From the NCBI RefSeq assembly GCF_001426505.1, contig NZ_LMEV01000001.1, positions 37,486 to 101,485 of the forward strand: DNA of 64,000 bases, written 5' to 3'. Source of the DNA: Variovorax sp. Root473. GTDB taxonomy: Bacteria > Pseudomonadota > Gammaproteobacteria > Burkholderiales > Burkholderiaceae_C. Both the position numbers and the translations under genes were made by a program. The stretch's first letter is position 1. Each line of letters opens with the position of its first letter. The notes beneath the pieces are model-generated. The model saw nothing but the letters and a program-made list of their open reading frames with translations. It did no database searches and was not told where the DNA came from. Shown here piece after piece: positions 26,777 through 35,856 of this stretch.

Positions 26777-28297
26777 TCATCGGCGTGGCGCCTCCGCCGT
26801 GCGCAGGGACAGGCCCAGCGCCGCGCGCCGCTCGAGCCACGGGCTGGGGCGGTAGCGCGGATCGCCGGTCACCGCCTGCATGCGCCGCAGGATCGCGAGC
26901 ACCTGCGCGCCGCCGATGCGGTCCCCCCAGGACAGCGGGCCCTGCGGATAGCCCAGGCCCAGCTTCACCGCGTCTTCGATGTCTTCCACCGATGCGATGC
27001 CGCGCTGTGCGATCTGCGCGGCGATGTTGACGATGGTCGCCAGCACACGCTGCACGATGAAGCCGGGGCTGTCGTTGATCACCGTGACGCCCACGCCGTC
27101 GTGTGCGCACAGCGCATGCGCGGCGTCGCGCATCGCCGGCGCGGTGGCTGCCGTGAGCATGAGGGTGCGATGGCGAGCCAGGCCGGGCAGCGGGTCGATC
27201 GCGACGCAACGCGTGGCATCGAGCCCGAGGGCCACGGCCTCGCCGGTGGCGTCCCCGCCCCAGGGCTGCACGATCAGAAGCGCGTCGGGTGTGGGGTGTT
27301 CGACCCACTGCGCGCCAGCCGCCTCCACCAGCGCTTTCAATGCCTCGCGCTCCGAGGCCTGCGGCGCGACCCAGACCTGGAGTCCGGCGGGCAGCGCCGG
27401 CACTGGCTGCGCAGGCGGCTCCTGTCGCGCTTCCCCCTCGTAGGCATACCAGCCCTGGCCCGTCTTGCGGCCAAACAGCCCAGCCGCCACCCGGGGTGGC
27501 ACCAGCGAGGAGGGACGAAAGCGCGGCTCCTGCTGGAACTGCTCGTAGATCGAACTCATCACCTTGCTCGACACGTCCAGCCCCGTGAGATCGAGCAGCT
27601 CGAAAGGCCCCATGCGAAACCCGGCCGCCTCGCGCAGCACAAGGTCGATCTGGTCCACGCTGGCCGACTGCTCCTCAAGCACGCGAAGCCCCTCCGTGTA
27701 CAAGCCGCGGCCCGCATGGTTCACGAGGAACCCCGGTTGGTCCCCCGCGACCACCGCGCGATGGCCCGCCCCCGCGACCAATTCGCGCAAGGTGGTCACC
27801 ACCTCCGGCGCGGTGCGCACGGCGGCAATCACTTCGGCCACCTTCATGAGAGGCACCGGGTTGAAGAAGTGCAGCCCCGCCACCCTCTGCGGATGGGCGC
27901 ACGCAGCCGCGATCTCGGCCACGACGAGCGACGAGGTGTTGCTCGCGAGGATCGCCTGTGGCAACACGATCGCTTCGAGGCTGCGGAACAACGCGCGCTT
28001 GGCTTCCAGGTCTTCCACGATGGCTTCGATCAGGACGTCGCAATCCGCCAGGTCCTGCATCGTCGCCGCGGCATGGATCTGTCCGCGGATGCGCTCGAAT
28101 TCATCGGCGTCGATGCGGCCCTTGGCGACCCCGCGACCGATCATGCCGACGACGAATTCCACCGCCTTGTCCGCAGCGCCTTCGAAGCTGTCGAAGCAAT
28201 GCACCCGGTGCCCGGCCTGGGCGAAGAGCTGAACAATGCCGCGTCCCATGGTGCCGGCGCCGATGACGGCGATCTTGAGTTTTTCTGTCATGGTCAT
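26777..28297 (-). CDS. 3-hydroxyacyl-CoA dehydrogenase (PaaH-like, two C-terminal domains)
   Basis: A 506-residue NAD-dependent dehydrogenase that oxidises 3-hydroxyacyl-CoA. The Rossmann motif is IAVIGAGTMGRGIVQLFAQAG at the start. HFFNPVPLMKVAEV near residue 143 carries the catalytic His and neighbouring residues, and ASNTSSL precedes it. The first C-terminal domain ends near FGRKTGQGWYAYEG. A second, shorter copy (INDSPGFIVQRVLATIVNIAAQIAQRG to LGLGYPQGPLSWGDRIGG) follows, as in PaaH of phenylacetate degradation. Its start overlaps the stop of nothing upstream, but its own ATG at 28297 overlaps the crotonase stop as ATGA. Confidence 0.93.
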   Translation of the reverse strand: MTMTEKLKIAVIGAGTMGRGIVQLFAQAGHRVHCFDSFEGAADKAVEFVVGMIGRGVAKGRIDADEFERIRGQIHAAATMQDLADCDVLIEAIVEDLEAKRALFRSLEAIVLPQAILASNTSSLVVAEIAAACAHPQRVAGLHFFNPVPLMKVAEVIAAVRTAPEVVTTLRELVAGAGHRAVVAGDQPGFLVNHAGRGLYTEGLRVLEEQSASVDQIDLVLREAAGFRMGPFELLDLTGLDVSSKVMSSIYEQFQQEPRFRPSSLVPPRVAAGLFGRKTGQGWYAYEGEARQEPPAQPVPALPAGLQVWVAPQASEREALKALVEAAGAQWVEHPTPDALLIVQPWGGDATGEAVALGLDATRCVAIDPLPGLARHRTLMLTAATAPAMRDAAHALCAHDGVGVTVINDSPGFIVQRVLATIVNIAAQIAQRGIASVEDIEDAVKLGLGYPQGPLSWGDRIGGAQVLAILRRMQAVTGDPRYRPSPWLERRAALGLSLRTAEAPRR

Positions 28298-29085
28298 TTG
28301 CCCGTGAATTCCGGGCGTCGCTTGTCGAGGAAGGCACGCATGCCCTCGGTCTTGTCTGGGGTATCGAAGAGCAGCAGGAACTCGCGGTTCTCCAGTGCGA
28401 GGGCCGCGTCGAGTGGCAAGTCGGAGCCCTGGCGCAACATCCGGCGCGTGGCGACCACCGCCTTGGGCGGCATGCGCGCCACCTTGCGGGCCAATGCCAT
28501 CGCACGCGCCAGTGCCTGCCCTTCTTCGGCCAGTTCGGCCACCAGGCCGAGCTGGAACGCACGCTCGGCCATCAGTTGCTCACCGGTCAACAGCAGCATC
28601 GCGGCCACCGGCCGGCCCACGGCACGCAGCAAGCGCTGGGTGCCGCCGGCGCCGGGCATGATGCCCACCGCCAGTTCCGGCTGACCGAAGCGCGCCGTCG
28701 GGTCGGCCACGATGAAGTCGCACATCATGGCCAGCTCACAGCCGGCACCGAGCGCGAAACCGGCGACCGCCGCAATGGTCGGCTTGCCGCACTGCGCCAC
28801 GGGCGCCCAGTATTGGCCCAGGTCGATGTCGGCCACCTCCTGTGCGCCCTTGTCGACCAGCAGATTCAGGTCGGCGCCAGCCGCGAACACGGTGCCACCG
28901 GTGATGACGATGGCGCGGACCGTGTCGTCATGGTCCAACGCCGTGACCGCCTGGGCGATCGCGCGGCGCATCGCAATGTCGAGCGCATTGCGCTTCTCCG
29001 GCCGGTTCAACACGACGATGCCGACAGCGCCATCGCGCTCGATGCGCACGCCCTCCGGTGCCGGTCCGCTGGTGATGTCCGTCAT
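28294..29085 (-). CDS. Enoyl-CoA hydratase (crotonase with both catalytic Glu)
   Basis: A 263-residue crotonase. The oxyanion-hole segment FAAGADLNLL is followed by GAGCELAMMCD and FGQPELAVGIMPGAGGTQRL, so both catalytic glutamates of classic hydratases are present. It should hydrate 2-enoyl-CoA to 3-hydroxyacyl-CoA. It overlaps its neighbours by four bases on both sides, feeding the 3-hydroxyacyl-CoA dehydrogenase encoded next. Of the three crotonases in this operon, it is the only one that looks like a true hydratase. Confidence 0.93.
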   Translation of the reverse strand: MTDITSGPAPEGVRIERDGAVGIVVLNRPEKRNALDIAMRRAIAQAVTALDHDDTVRAIVITGGTVFAAGADLNLLVDKGAQEVADIDLGQYWAPVAQCGKPTIAAVAGFALGAGCELAMMCDFIVADPTARFGQPELAVGIMPGAGGTQRLLRAVGRPVAAMLLLTGEQLMAERAFQLGLVAELAEEGQALARAMALARKVARMPPKAVVATRRMLRQGSDLPLDAALALENREFLLLFDTPDKTEGMRAFLDKRRPEFTGK

Positions 29086-29924
29086 GCTTTCGCTCCCGGC
29101 ATTGCGATGAAATCGGCGGGCCGCTTGTTCTTGAAGGCGTCGTAGCCTTCGCGAAATTCATCGCCCGTCAGACTCACCGCCTGGTCGTCTTCCTCGCGTT
29201 GCAACTCGAAATCGAGCGAGGACGAAACACGGGTGAGCCGGTCCTTCATTCGCGCGAAGGCGCCCATCGGAAGGCGCGCGAGTTCGCTCGCCTTCTCGAT
29301 GGCGCGGGCCATCACCTGATCGTCGGCCACCAGGACGTCGGCCAGGCCGATGCGCAATGCTTCCTCGCCCTGCACGGGTTCACCCGCCGTGAGGATGCGC
29401 CGGGATTCACGCACGCCGACACGTCGCGGCAGCGTGAGCATCTGCCCCCAGTCCGGCACCAGTCCGAGCTTGAGGAAAGGAAACAGGATGCGGGTCCCGG
29501 GCCCCACGACGATGTGATCGCCCAGCAGTGCCAGGCCGACGGCCGCGCCGGCACCGATGCCCTCGACGGCACTGACCACCGGAATGCGCAATGCCGCCAC
29601 CATGCGGCACAGCGCCGCGACGTGCTGCATGCGTGTGCGCGCGCCGGCCTCGTCCAGCCCCACCATGCTCGGCACGTCGCCGCCGGCCGAGAACACGCCC
29701 GCCGTTCCACCGAACACCAGCGCGCGCACGCTGGCGTCGTCCCGGATCCCGGTGATCGCGGCGGCGAGGGCCTGCCGCACGCCATGATCGATCGCGTTGC
29801 GCTTGTCGGGGCGGTTGATCAGGAGGCGTGCCACATGAGGAGCCGGCCGGTCCAGCAACACCACGGGATTCGGATTCGCAGGGACAGTCATAGGCCTTGG
29901 CGTTTCAAATGAAAGGATCGGCAT
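29082..29924 (-). CDS. Crotonase-family protein, isomerase-like
   Basis: A 280-residue crotonase-fold protein. It has the INRPDKRNAID start block and the oxyanion-hole FSAGGDVPSM. The first hydratase Glu is missing (GAGAAVGLALLGD), and the second position reads LGLVPDWG, with Asp. This pattern is that of PaaG and delta3,delta2-enoyl-CoA isomerases, so double-bond shifting is more likely than hydration. The start is ambiguous: ATG at 29924, six bases after the ligase stop, or ATG at 29891 (MTVPANPN), which has AAGG just upstream. Confidence 0.87.
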   Translation of the reverse strand: MPILSFETPRPMTVPANPNPVVLLDRPAPHVARLLINRPDKRNAIDHGVRQALAAAITGIRDDASVRALVFGGTAGVFSAGGDVPSMVGLDEAGARTRMQHVAALCRMVAALRIPVVSAVEGIGAGAAVGLALLGDHIVVGPGTRILFPFLKLGLVPDWGQMLTLPRRVGVRESRRILTAGEPVQGEEALRIGLADVLVADDQVMARAIEKASELARLPMGAFARMKDRLTRVSSSLDFELQREEDDQAVSLTGDEFREGYDAFKNKRPADFIAMPGAKA

Positions 29925-29930
29925 GCCCGG

Positions 29931-31490
29931 TCAGGCGACCTGGCGACCGCGACCGGCCCAGTGCGTCTCGCGCAGCTTGTTCTTCTGGATCTTTCCTGCG
30001 CCGGACAGCGGAAGTTCAGCGCGCACCTCGACGCTGCGCGGGCACTTGTAGCCCGCGATGAGCGTCTTGCAATGGGCGATCAGCTCCGCCGCCGATACGT
30101 CCTGGCCCGGCTTGAGCACCACGACTGCGTGCACGCTCTCGCCCCACTTCTCGCTCGGGACACCGATCACGGCACAGGCCGCGATGGCCGGGTGCTTGAG
30201 GACGGCGTTCTCCACCTCGGCCGAATAGACGTTCTCGCCGCCGCTGACCACCATGTCCTTCATGCGGTCCACGATGAAGATGAAGCCTTCGTCGTCCATG
30301 TAGGCGCCATCGCCGGAGTGCACCCAGCCGTCGCGCAAGGTGCTGGCATCGTCTGCCGGGCGGTTCCAGTAGCCCGTCATGGCGGACATGCCGCGTGCGG
30401 CGATCTCGCCCACCGTGCCGCGTGGCAGCTCCTGGCCGTCGGCGCCGACGATCTTGACCTCGGCCAACGCCGCCGCACGCCCGGCCGAACGCAGCTTGCC
30501 CAGGGCGCGCCCGTCGGCCGTGTGGTAATACGGCGGCAGGTAGCTCACGCAACCCGAGAGCTCGGTCATGCCGTAGCCCTGCATCAGTGACAGCTGCGGA
30601 AAGGCAGCGGTCAGGCGATCGAGCAGCGTTTCGGCGATGGGCGATGCGCCGTACACCATGAACTTCAGGCTGCCCAAATCGAAGGTGCTGAACTCAGGGT
30701 GGTCCAGCACCATCTGGATCATGGTCGGCACGAGCAGCGTGTCGGTCACCCGCTCGTTCTGGACCGTCTGCATGAACTGCAGCGGGTTGAAGGTCGGCAG
30801 CAGCACATGCGTGCCGCCGGCAATGAACTGCCACCAGACACCCATGGCGCCCGCGAGGTGGAAGACGGGTGCGGCGTGCAGGTACACCGGACCCACGGGG
30901 TAGCCCATGGCCAGCCGGTTCAGGGCTGCGCCCACCAGGCTGTCGTGGGAGGCCATCACGCCCTTGGGAAAGCCGGTGGTGCCGCCGGTGTAGAACACCG
31001 CCGCCAGATCGGAGCCGCCCGCGCCCACGTCGTCCACGGGATCGGACTGCGCGATCAGCTGCTCGTAGTCGACCATGCCTGCGGGACAGGCTTCATTGCC
31101 GACATAGATGATCTCGCGCAACGTGCGCGATTCGGCACGCACCTCGTCCATCAACGGCAGATGGGCGTCGTCCACGAAGAGCTGCGTGGTCTCGCAGTCG
31201 TTGAACGAGAAGGCGAGCTCCTTCGCGCTCCAGCGCGTGTTGGCCGGATTGATGGCCGCACCCATCCAGAACACCGCCATGAAGACTTCAAGGTAGCGGT
31301 CCGAATTGAGCGACAGGATGCCGACCCGGTCGCCCTTCTTGACCCCGAGGCTGCGCAGGCCCCCGGCCAACCGCTGGACCCGGCCGACGAACTCGGCATA
31401 GGTCTGGCGGCGTCCGCAGGCGATCGTCGCGATGCGCTGCGGGTTCTGCTGCAGGGCACGGTGGATGGATTGGGTGATGCTGACGGTCAT
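29931..31490 (-). CDS. Acyl-CoA ligase (AMP-forming)
   Basis: A 519-residue ANL-superfamily ligase with P-loop FYTGGTTGFPKGVMASH near residue 165, MQGYGMTELSG near residue 305, SGDGAYMDDEGFIFIVDRMKDMV near residue 400, and the catalytic-lysine motif SGAGKIQKNKLRE near residue 500. It is closely related to the ligase at 9138-10691, with the same layout and similar termini. It converts a pathway acid, perhaps the product of ring hydroxylation or of the HSL-type hydrolase, to its CoA thioester. It lies 18 bases from the thiolase gene in the 14-gene operon. Confidence 0.92.
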   Translation of the reverse strand: MTVSITQSIHRALQQNPQRIATIACGRRQTYAEFVGRVQRLAGGLRSLGVKKGDRVGILSLNSDRYLEVFMAVFWMGAAINPANTRWSAKELAFSFNDCETTQLFVDDAHLPLMDEVRAESRTLREIIYVGNEACPAGMVDYEQLIAQSDPVDDVGAGGSDLAAVFYTGGTTGFPKGVMASHDSLVGAALNRLAMGYPVGPVYLHAAPVFHLAGAMGVWWQFIAGGTHVLLPTFNPLQFMQTVQNERVTDTLLVPTMIQMVLDHPEFSTFDLGSLKFMVYGASPIAETLLDRLTAAFPQLSLMQGYGMTELSGCVSYLPPYYHTADGRALGKLRSAGRAAALAEVKIVGADGQELPRGTVGEIAARGMSAMTGYWNRPADDASTLRDGWVHSGDGAYMDDEGFIFIVDRMKDMVVSGGENVYSAEVENAVLKHPAIAACAVIGVPSEKWGESVHAVVVLKPGQDVSAAELIAHCKTLIAGYKCPRSVEVRAELPLSGAGKIQKNKLRETHWAGRGRQVA

Positions 31491-31508
31491 GATCTGCTGC
31501 CGACGATG

Positions 31509-32711
31509 TCAGGCGCCTTCCAGGCCGACGATGGAAACCGAGCACACGTTCTGCGAAGGCTGGCCGCCCAGGTTGTGCGTCAGGCCCACCGAGGGGTTGC
31601 TCAGCTGACGCTGGCCCGCCCTGCCCTGCAGCTGCAGGTACATCTCGTAGAGCATGCGGATGCCGCTGGCGCCGATCGGGTGGCCGAAGCACTTGAGGCC
31701 GCCGTCGATCTGGCACGGGATCTTTCCGTCGGCATCGAACATGCCGTCGAGCACGTCCTTCACACCGCCGCCCACTTCGGACAGGCCCAGGTCTTCCATC
31801 GTCACCAGCTCGGTGATCGAGAAGCAGTCATGCACCTCGGTCATGCTGACCTGTTCGCGCGGCCGGGTGATGCCGGCCTCGGCATAAGCGCGCTGCGCCG
31901 CGATGCGCGCGGTGTGCACGTAGCTGCCGTCCCATTCGTTCGACTGCAGCTCCCAGCCATTGGACGTCACGATCTGCAGCGCCTTGAAGGTCACGAGGTC
32001 GCGCTTGCCCAGGCCGCGTGCGATGTCGGGCCGCGTGACGATCACGGCGGCGGCACCATCCGACACGCCCGCGCAGTCGAACAGGCCCAGCGGCTCGGCG
32101 ATGATCGGCGCCTTCAGCACCGTCTCTTCGCTCACGGCCTTCTGGAAATGTGCCTTGGGGTTCTTCGCGCCGTTGGCATGGCTCTTGACCGAGACATGCG
32201 CGATCGCCCGCTTGAGCAGCGCCGCATCAACGCCGTGCTTGCTGCGGTAGGCCGATGCCAGCTGCGCGAAGTTGGCCGGCGCCACCGCATTGGGATACCA
32301 CTGCGGAATGTAGGTGCCGACCGTGGCGACCGGCAGGCCGCCGTAGCCGGTGTCCTTGAGCTTTTCCACGCCCAGTGCGATCGCGATGTCGCAGGCACCG
32401 GCGGCCACCGCGTACACCGCTGCGCGGATGGCTTCGGAACCGCCGGCGCAGAAGTTCTCCACGCGCGTCACGCCGATGTTGGGCAGGCGCAGCGCAATGC
32501 CCATCGGCGTGCCGCCCCGGCCGGTGCCGACGTCGTCCATGTGGGTGGAGAACCATGCGGCGTCGAGCTGCTCGGGCGCGATGCCGGCATCAGCCATGGC
32601 CTCGTTGTAGGCCTCGACCATGAGGTCCTCGGGGCTCGCGTCCCAGCGCTCGCCGAACTTGCTGCATCCCATCCCGAGGATGGCGACCTTGTCCTTGATA
32701 CCTGCGGCCAT
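31509..32711 (-). CDS. SCP-x-type thiolase
   Basis: A 400-residue thiolase of the SCP-x/acetyl-CoA acetyltransferase branch without the lipid-transfer domain. Cys88 in ENFCAGGSEA is the acylated nucleophile. His294 in TEVHDCFSITE and His in CFGHPIGASG complete the site. It should cleave a 3-oxoacyl-CoA. Thiolases of this branch commonly work with a DUF35 OB-fold protein, and here DUF35 is fused to the adjacent HMG-CoA-synthase-like protein, four bases upstream. Contrast the thiolase-fold protein at 60745, which has lost the Cys. Confidence 0.9.
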   Translation of the reverse strand: MAAGIKDKVAILGMGCSKFGERWDASPEDLMVEAYNEAMADAGIAPEQLDAAWFSTHMDDVGTGRGGTPMGIALRLPNIGVTRVENFCAGGSEAIRAAVYAVAAGACDIAIALGVEKLKDTGYGGLPVATVGTYIPQWYPNAVAPANFAQLASAYRSKHGVDAALLKRAIAHVSVKSHANGAKNPKAHFQKAVSEETVLKAPIIAEPLGLFDCAGVSDGAAAVIVTRPDIARGLGKRDLVTFKALQIVTSNGWELQSNEWDGSYVHTARIAAQRAYAEAGITRPREQVSMTEVHDCFSITELVTMEDLGLSEVGGGVKDVLDGMFDADGKIPCQIDGGLKCFGHPIGASGIRMLYEMYLQLQGRAGQRQLSNPSVGLTHNLGGQPSQNVCSVSIVGLEGA

Positions 32712-32714
32712 GAT

Positions 32715-34190
32715 TTACTCCGATCCTTTTTCCGTTGCGGCGGCGCGCACCGGGGTGGCTTTCCAGAAATAGCGGGTGTAGCCGCGGCGGTCGTCGATGT
32801 CCTTGATGCGAAACGTCATCTCGACCGCGCTGCCGGCGTCGATCTCGCCCTCGCCGGTGTCGGTGAACTCCATGAGCACGCGGCCGCCGCCGTCGAAGTC
32901 GACCTGGCCGTAGCGGTGCGGCGGCGAGCGGTGGAACGACAGAAACTCCGCCGACCAGCTCAGCACGGTGCCGCAGCGTTCGGCGAGCTTGTGGGGCTTT
33001 TGCGTGTCCTGCAGCGGCTTGCCCTGGTCGTACGAGATGCGCGACGGCGGGAAGTGCACGCTGCCGGTCACCTCGCAGCGCCCGGCGACCAGGCCCAGGA
33101 TTGCGCTGCGATGGCGGTAGGCGGTGGACAGCGCAGTCTTGCGGTCCTGCTCGCCGCGCATGCCGCGCTCGAGGTCCAGTTGCTCCTTGAAGGACAGGAA
33201 GCGGGTGTAGGCCGTCTCTTCAACGCCCCGGCGGATCCACTCGCCCACGCCCTTGGCCGGACGGAAGTTGCGGACCTCGTCGGTGACGCGGAACACCATC
33301 GCCTGCGCCCCACTGCCGAACTGGGCCAGCAGGATGTGCTGGCCGGGCTCGGCGCGCTCCAGCACATGGGCCAGCAGCAGCATGCCGTGCGGCAGACCGG
33401 TGTCGCCCACGCGCGAGGCCAGCGAATCGACCACGGCCTCCGCGCGCACGCCACAGGTCTTGGCCAGTTGCTGGTCCATTTTCTGGAAGGTGGTCGGGAA
33501 GATGAAGTGGTCGATCTGCGCGGCCTCGACCTTCGCCTCGGCCAGCGCGGCCTTCACGGCACGCGGCACCAGCTTGGTGATGCCCTCGTCGCGCACCCAG
33601 CGTTCTTCCCAGGCGTAGTCGATGTCTTCCCCCGCGGCGCGGAAGTGGTCGACGAAATCGACCGTGACCGTGCCAGCGCCCAGGTACTCGGCCAGCACCT
33701 TGTCGCAGCCGATCTGAAGCGCGGCGGCACCGTCGCCGAAGTCCAATTCCTGCGAACTGGCGGCGCGTGTCTTGCGGTTGTCGGATGCCAGCACCAGCAC
33801 ATCGCCGCCGCCGCTGCGCACCTGCGCCACGGCCTGCGCGAGCGCAGACAGGCCCGCGCGCTGCGAACCCGTGACATCGGCGGCCTGCACGTCGTCGCGC
33901 AGGGTCAGCGCCTCGCACACCACGCCGGCGTTCAGCCGCTCGGCAAAAGGCAGCGTGCCCGACGCCAGCAGCACGCCGGCGATGCGCGAGCGATCGTCCG
34001 CCGTGCCAAGGCAGTCGCGCGCCGCGGCCACCGCCATCGTGATGCTGTCTTCGTCCCAGTTGGCAAAGGCACGCGTGCCTTTCGCTGCGTTGACGAACTG
34101 GGGGGCGTACCAGGCATTGGCCTCGGCCGCGGCGCGGCGAACAAGCCGCAAGCGGGGCACGTAGCCGCCGTATCCGACGATTCCGAACAT
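32715..34190 (-). CDS. HMG-CoA-synthase/KAS III-like protein fused to a DUF35 OB-fold domain, catalytic Cys missing
   Basis: A 491-residue fusion. Residues 1 to about 340 follow the thiolase-like fold of KAS III/HMG-CoA synthase: VGYGGYVPRLRL, an internal DFGDGAAALQIG block, and an FGSGAQAMVFRV block. The position of the nucleophilic Cys reads DVTGSQRAGLSAL, with Ser109 instead. Residues about 365-480 form a DUF35 domain (HFPPSRISYDQGKP, then an OB-fold TDTGEGEIDAGSAVEMTFR). Its zinc ribbon is degenerate, with only Cys372 left. The layout recalls the archaeal thiolase/HMG-CoA synthase/DUF35 complex, with the thiolase encoded next door. Function is unknown; a scaffold or an aldol/retro-aldol enzyme is possible. 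The start is the ATG at 34188-34190. Confidence 0.82.
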   Translation of the reverse strand: MFGIVGYGGYVPRLRLVRRAAAEANAWYAPQFVNAAKGTRAFANWDEDSITMAVAAARDCLGTADDRSRIAGVLLASGTLPFAERLNAGVVCEALTLRDDVQAADVTGSQRAGLSALAQAVAQVRSGGGDVLVLASDNRKTRAASSQELDFGDGAAALQIGCDKVLAEYLGAGTVTVDFVDHFRAAGEDIDYAWEERWVRDEGITKLVPRAVKAALAEAKVEAAQIDHFIFPTTFQKMDQQLAKTCGVRAEAVVDSLASRVGDTGLPHGMLLLAHVLERAEPGQHILLAQFGSGAQAMVFRVTDEVRNFRPAKGVGEWIRRGVEETAYTRFLSFKEQLDLERGMRGEQDRKTALSTAYRHRSAILGLVAGRCEVTGSVHFPPSRISYDQGKPLQDTQKPHKLAERCGTVLSWSAEFLSFHRSPPHRYGQVDFDGGGRVLMEFTDTGEGEIDAGSAVEMTFRIKDIDDRRGYTRYFWKATPVRAAATEKGSE

Positions 34191-34192
34191 GG

Positions 34193-35131
34193 TCAGGACT
34201 TTCTCGTGAGGGAAGGGGTGGAAAAAAGGCTTCGAACGAAGGCGCCGATGGCACGCAGGGCGTCGCGCGCCTCGGGCAGGTCGTTGGGGAATTGCTGGAA
34301 GACGTGGATCATTCGGTCCCACACCTGCAGACGCACATCGACGCCGGCCGCCGTCGCCTTCGCGGCGAAGTCGACCGAGTCGCTGAGCACCGTCTCGCGG
34401 TCGCCGACCTGGATCAGCAGCGGCGGCAGGCCGTGCAGTTCGGCGAACAGCGGCGACACCCACGGATGCCGGGGATCGCCCTCGGCGCCCAGGGCGTTGC
34501 GCGCCATGGCGAGGATCATCGGACGCTGGTGGATCGGGTCGCTCTGCGCGCGCGAGACATAGCTCTCGCCCGAGGCCGTCATGTCGGTCCAGGCAGACAT
34601 CAGCACCGCGCCCGCGGGCAGCGCACGGCCGGCGTCGCGCAGCTTGATCAAGGCGGCCAGCACGAGGCTGCCGCCAGCCGAATCGCCTGCGAAGACGATG
34701 TCGGCAGGCTGCGTGCCCTGCGCAATCAGCCAGTCGTAGGCGGCACAGGCGTCCTCGAGCGCCGCTGGATGGCGATGCTCGGGGGCGAGGCGGTAGTCCA
34801 GGCCCAGCACGCGGCAACCTGCCGCTTCGGAAATGCCCGCCATCAGCTCGCGGTGTGAATGCACCGAGCCGACCTGGAAGCCCCCGCCATGAAAGTAGAG
34901 CACCGCACGCTGCGGGTCGGCCAGCGGTGCGGCGATCCACTCGGCGCCGAGGCCGCCGATGGTCACGGGCTGCACCCCGGCGTCCACGGGCTGTCTACCG
35001 AAGAGCGCATCCCAATCGGCGCGCATCTGCGCCACCGTGGTGCTGCGGCCCCAGCTTCGGTACACGGACAGCACGCGCGCGATGACGGCGTCGAGTTGCT
35101 CGTCGGAAGCGGTGGTCTTGTGCTCGCTCAT
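34193..35131 (-). CDS. Alpha/beta hydrolase (hormone-sensitive lipase family)
   Basis: A 312-residue cytoplasmic esterase-type hydrolase. The HGGG oxyanion motif is in LYFHGGGFQVGSVHSHRE near residue 80, the nucleophile elbow is FAGDSAGGSLVL near residue 150, the acid is in QVGDRETVLSDS, and the His is in RMIHVFQQFP near the C-terminus. The set is complete. It would hydrolyse an ester or lactone. In an operon with an oxygenase and a beta-oxidation set it may open a lactone or remove an ester group. The ATG at 35129-35131 overlaps the SDR stop (ATGA). Confidence 0.9.
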   Translation of the reverse strand: MSEHKTTASDEQLDAVIARVLSVYRSWGRSTTVAQMRADWDALFGRQPVDAGVQPVTIGGLGAEWIAAPLADPQRAVLYFHGGGFQVGSVHSHRELMAGISEAAGCRVLGLDYRLAPEHRHPAALEDACAAYDWLIAQGTQPADIVFAGDSAGGSLVLAALIKLRDAGRALPAGAVLMSAWTDMTASGESYVSRAQSDPIHQRPMILAMARNALGAEGDPRHPWVSPLFAELHGLPPLLIQVGDRETVLSDSVDFAAKATAAGVDVRLQVWDRMIHVFQQFPNDLPEARDALRAIGAFVRSLFSTPSLTRKS

Positions 35132-35856
35132 TGACCGCACCCCATGCCGCCGGAAACCCCCAAGGTCTCGCCGGTGATGAACGCCGCAGCGTCCGAAGCC
35201 AGGAAAGCGACCGCGGCGGCCACCTCTTCGGGCGTGCCCAGTCGGCCGGTCAACGTGGCACCCTTCATGGCGTCCAGCAGCTTGTCGCCGCCTGCGGCCA
35301 CGGCGTCGCGCAGCAGCGGCGTGTCGATCGGCCCCGGCGCGATCACGTTGGCCGTGATGCCCTTGCGGCCGTTCTCGCGCGCGATGGAACGTGTGAAGGC
35401 AATCACGCCGCCTTTGGCTGCGGCATACACCGCCGCGCCGCGCGATCCCATGCGACCGGCCTCGGAGGCGATGTTGATGATGCGGCCGAAACCCGCCGCC
35501 TGCATCGCAGGCAAGGCCGCGTGCGTGGTGGCGAACACCGACTCGAGATTGACCGCCAGCAGCCGGCGCCAGTCGGCGACCTGGGTCTGCGTGAAATAGG
35601 CGTGCTGATCGATGCCGGCGTTGTTCACCAGGATCTGGTGCGGCCCGGTCTCCAGCACGATGCGATGCGCGCGTTCGAGGTCGGCCACGTCGAGTTCCAC
35701 CGCAATGGCACCGATCTCCGCGGCCAAGGCCTTCGCGCTCTCGATGTCGAGGTCTGCGATGGTCACGCGTGCGCCATCGGCCGCCAGGCGGCGCGCGATG
35801 GCGGCGCCGATGCCCTTGGCGCCGCCAGTGAGGAACACGCTGCGCATCGCGCTCAT
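35128..35856 (-). CDS. Short-chain dehydrogenase/reductase
   Basis: A 242-residue classical SDR. The cofactor motif is TGGAKGIGAAIA near residue 12 and the following Asp of ADLDIE suggests NAD preference. NNAGID lies near residue 85, and the catalytic Tyr-Lys pair is AVYAAAKGG near residue 150. IAPGPIDTPLL follows. It oxidises or reduces a hydroxy/oxo group, possibly the cis-dihydrodiol formed by the Rieske oxygenase or a 3-hydroxyacyl-CoA. The ATG at 35854-35856 overlaps the crotonase stop; the ATG at 35847 is an alternative. Confidence 0.9.
   Translation of the reverse strand: MSAMRSVFLTGGAKGIGAAIARRLAADGARVTIADLDIESAKALAAEIGAIAVELDVADLERAHRIVLETGPHQILVNNAGIDQHAYFTQTQVADWRRLLAVNLESVFATTHAALPAMQAAGFGRIINIASEAGRMGSRGAAVYAAAKGGVIAFTRSIARENGRKGITANVIAPGPIDTPLLRDAVAAGGDKLLDAMKGATLTGRLGTPEEVAAAVAFLASDAAAFITGETLGVSGGMGCGQ

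Noticed and set aside
30699..34562. A 1287-residue open frame on the plus strand
   Set aside because: It lies antisense to the ligase, thiolase and HMG-CoA-synthase-like genes and shows no domain; it is a composition artefact.
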